Shown in pieces: positions 62,293 to 64,000 of a stretch of 64,000 nucleotides of DNA. Each line of letters opens with the position of its first letter. Positions within the stretch are counted from its first letter, which is position 1. A model generated the notes under the pieces. That model worked only from the letters and a program-made list of their open reading frames with translations, was not told the DNA's origin and searched no databases. The translations under genes and the position numbers were made by a program. The stretch comes from Isoptericola variabilis 225 (lineage in GTDB: Bacteria; Actinomycetota; Actinomycetes; Actinomycetales; Cellulomonadaceae), in assembly GCF_000215105.1 (NCBI RefSeq), contig NC_015588.1:2728001-2792000 (forward strand). The letters are read 5' to 3'.

Positions 62293-63116
62293 CGGTACGG
62301 CACCCCCTCGGCGTCGAGGATGTCGGTGAAGGCCCGCCACGCCTTCGTGAAGAGCTCGGGGCCGGAGAAGCCGCCGAAGCTGTGGCCGGTTCCCAGGTGC
62401 GGCTCGAGCGAGAAGAACCCGTCGAACCCGTCGTCCCGCAGCGCCCGGACCGTCTCGACCGTCTCGCCGTCGCCGTGGCCGGCCGGGACGACCTGCCCGG
62501 TCCCGGCGATCGCGTCCTTGATCTGCACGTACTCCAGGTGCGGGCGGAGCATGGCGTACCCGTCGGTGAACGGGCGGACCCCCACCTGGACGAAGTTCGC
62601 CGCGTCCCAGGCCAGCGCGAGGTGCGGCGAGCCCACGGACTCGACGATGTCGAGGCACCTGCGGGGCACGTCCCCGTAGATGCCCTTCTCGTTCTCGTGG
62701 AGGAGGACGACGCCGGCGTCGGCCGCGACCTTGGCGAGGGCCGCCATGCGGTCGAGCACCTCGTCGCGGCACGTGTCCGGGTCGGTCCCGGGCCGCATGA
62801 AGAAGGAGAAGATCCGGACGTAGGGCGCCTCGAGCAGCCGTGCGACGTCGGCGGCGTGCCGCATCCGCGCCAGGTGCGCCTCGGCGTCGTCGTCCAGGAA
62901 GACCTTCCCGATCGGCGAGCCGATGCTCGAGACCTGCAGGCCGTGCCGACCGAGGACGTCCCGGACGCGGGCGAGCTGGTCGTCGTCCAGGTCGAGGACG
63001 TTGGTGTCCCAGGCGCTCCGGAACTCGATGTACTTCAGGCCGAGCTCGGCGGCCAGGCTGCACTGGGTCTCGAGATCGGGCGAGATCTCGTCGGCGAAGC
63101 CCGAGAGCGTCCACAC
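62289..63116 (-). CDS. Sugar phosphate isomerase/epimerase (AP endonuclease 2 fold)
   Basis: A 275-residue TIM-barrel protein of the xylose-isomerase-like (IolE/IolI/DTE) superfamily. MWTLSGFADEISPDLETQCS starts the first strand; LKYIEFRSAW, VSSIGSPIGKVFLDDD, VVLLHENEKGIYGDVPRR with the metal Glu, LALAWDAANFVQVG with Asp, VQIKDAIAGTGQVVPAGHGD and FFSLEPHLGTGHSFGGFSG complete the metal site. The GTG at 63114-63116 has GGAG upstream. It overlaps the permease gene and lies after a second epimerase. It probably handles a ketose or keto-inositol. Confidence 0.9.
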   Translation of the reverse strand: MWTLSGFADEISPDLETQCSLAAELGLKYIEFRSAWDTNVLDLDDDQLARVRDVLGRHGLQVSSIGSPIGKVFLDDDAEAHLARMRHAADVARLLEAPYVRIFSFFMRPGTDPDTCRDEVLDRMAALAKVAADAGVVLLHENEKGIYGDVPRRCLDIVESVGSPHLALAWDAANFVQVGVRPFTDGYAMLRPHLEYVQIKDAIAGTGQVVPAGHGDGETVETVRALRDDGFDGFFSLEPHLGTGHSFGGFSGPELFTKAWRAFTDILDAEGVPYR

Positions 63117-63194
63117 CTCGTGGTCTCCTTCGTCGTGTCCGTGGGTTCGACGTCGATCGCGACGGACCGGGGGTCCGGCGCGGGCCGGCGGGGG

Positions 63195-63225
63195 CGCTGC
63201 CGGCTCGCGGGGCGGGCCGGCAGCG
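63195..63225. terminator. 10-bp hairpin between the two epimerase genes
   Basis: Arms 63195-63204 and 63216-63225 pair perfectly around an 11-base loop, directly downstream of the partial epimerase gene (minus strand). Confidence 0.5.
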
Positions 63226-63230
63226 GGCGG

Positions 63231-64000
63231 TCAGTACCGGAGGTCGGTCAGGTACCCGAGGCTGGCGCACGCCGACGTCACGCCGTCGGGCCGCGGCTGG
63301 TCGTGCTCGGTGAACGAGTACTCGACGCCGGCCAGGGAGGCGTTCGCGAAGATCTCGGCGAAGTCGATGGTGCCCGCGCCGACGTCGGCGAACGACCCGT
63401 CCGGCGCGATGTCCTTGAGGTGCAGCAGCTCGAACCGGCCGGGGTAGGTCTCGAAGAGCTCGACGGTGTCGACGCCGACGCTGGCGGCCCAGTACACGTC
63501 GAGCTCCATGGTGACGAGCTCGGGGTCGGTCTCGCGGACCAGGACGTCGTACCCGGTCACCCCGTTCTCCTCGGTCTCGAACTCGTAGCCGTGGTTGTGG
63601 TAGGCCACCGTGATGCCGGCCTCCTTGAGCTTCGCGCCCACCTCGTTGAGGACGGCGGCGGTCCGGGAGTAGTCGGCCAGTGTCCACCGGCTCGAGCCCG
63701 AGATCCGCACGTACTCGGCACCGATCGCGTGCGCCTCGGCGATCACGCCCTCGAGGTTGTTCTCGAGGTTGGACTGGCTGACCCCGAGCGACGGCACCGC
63801 GATGCCGGCCGCCTGCGTCAGCGGAGCCAGCCGGGCGGCGGTGTAGCCGTAGAAGTTGCCGACCGAGCCGGACGGCTCCATGTTCTGGAACCCGCACTCG
63901 GCGAGGGCCGCCAGGGTGCCCTCGGCGTTCGACGGCATCGTGGCACGGACGGTGTAGCCGACCAGGCCGATCCTGCTCAGGTCGACCGCGCGGGTCCCGG
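63231..64000 (-). CDS. Sugar phosphate isomerase/epimerase, N-terminus outside window
   Basis: A second TIM-barrel isomerase. The frame stays open to the right edge: RAVDLSRIGLVGYTVRATMP precedes the first internal Met, so that Met is not the true start. Further on come LAALAECGFQNMEPSG, SLGVSQSNLENNLEGVIAEA, YVRISGSSRWTLAD, ITVAYHNHGYEFETEENGVT with the His-Glu metal ligands, LVTMELDVYWAASVGVD, FELLHLKDIAPDG and YSFTEHDQPRPDG. These match the YcjR/inosose-dehydratase-like family. A leader cannot be judged. Two epimerases plus a Gfo/Idh dehydrogenase are a common set for converting unusual sugars. Confidence 0.88.
   Translation of the reverse strand, partial: GTRAVDLSRIGLVGYTVRATMPSNAEGTLAALAECGFQNMEPSGSVGNFYGYTAARLAPLTQAAGIAVPSLGVSQSNLENNLEGVIAEAHAIGAEYVRISGSSRWTLADYSRTAAVLNEVGAKLKEAGITVAYHNHGYEFETEENGVTGYDVLVRETDPELVTMELDVYWAASVGVDTVELFETYPGRFELLHLKDIAPDGSFADVGAGTIDFAEIFANASLAGVEYSFTEHDQPRPDGVTSACASLGYLTDLRY

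Overview
The window is very GC-rich and reads as the chromosome of a Micrococcales actinobacterium, most like Cellulomonas or a close relative. This placement is inferred from base composition, gene order and family content; no search was run. The first 47 kb follow the actinobacterial housekeeping order known from mycobacteria: ppx, DUF501, divIC/ftsB, eno, mfd, pth, rplY, prs, glmU, tRNA-Gln, TetR; then ispE, rsmA, Rpf/lytic transglycosylases, tatD, metG; then rsmI/pmt; then a GlpR-like membrane protein, rimJ-like GNAT, 5-FCL, an FmdB/Ruc-like zinc ribbon, a SAF protein and mscL.

Layout. 0-13 kb: core metabolism, DNA repair and translation on the minus strand. 13-22 kb: accessory genes (TetR, MarR plus an MFS exporter, a class-A beta-lactamase-like protein, a lysine 6-transaminase with an Lrp regulator, an ABC-F ATPase, a CE7 esterase). 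22-31 kb: ispE-rsmA-three muralytic enzymes-tatD-metG, tightly packed. 31-47 kb: cell-envelope and cofactor genes mixed with decayed sugar enzymes (a PQQ-type sugar dehydrogenase, GH20, GH35). 47-51.4 kb: one 1394-residue helicase/nuclease-like protein whose catalytic motifs look degenerate. 51.8-54 kb: an MFS exporter, a broken phosphoribosyltransferase and gluconokinase. 54-64 kb: a sugar-acid/sugar catabolic region with mannonate dehydratase, a large secreted sugar dehydrogenase with PKD domains, a Gfo/Idh/MocA oxidoreductase, a NitT/TauT-type ABC importer and two TIM-barrel sugar epimerases.

Three window-wide themes stand out. (1) About 60 copies of a short element, core GAGGTAGCGCG with variants GAAGTAGCGCG and GACGTAGCGCG, occur in seven intergenic clusters, mostly at 20-bp spacing. 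They sit directly after stop codons, read in the direction of the gene, and usually form two mirror-image arms, several of them around a hairpin. In at least four genes the TAG inside the element is the stop codon. (2) At least five genes (AlkD-like, S66 peptidase, sugar dehydrogenase, GH20, phosphoribosyltransferase) keep both ends of their family but lack the middle, as expected from internal deletions; a GH35 remnant is also present. (3) Many genes have a TANNNT box 6-9 bases before the start codon, suggesting widespread leaderless transcripts. No insertion sequence, prophage or CRISPR array was seen.
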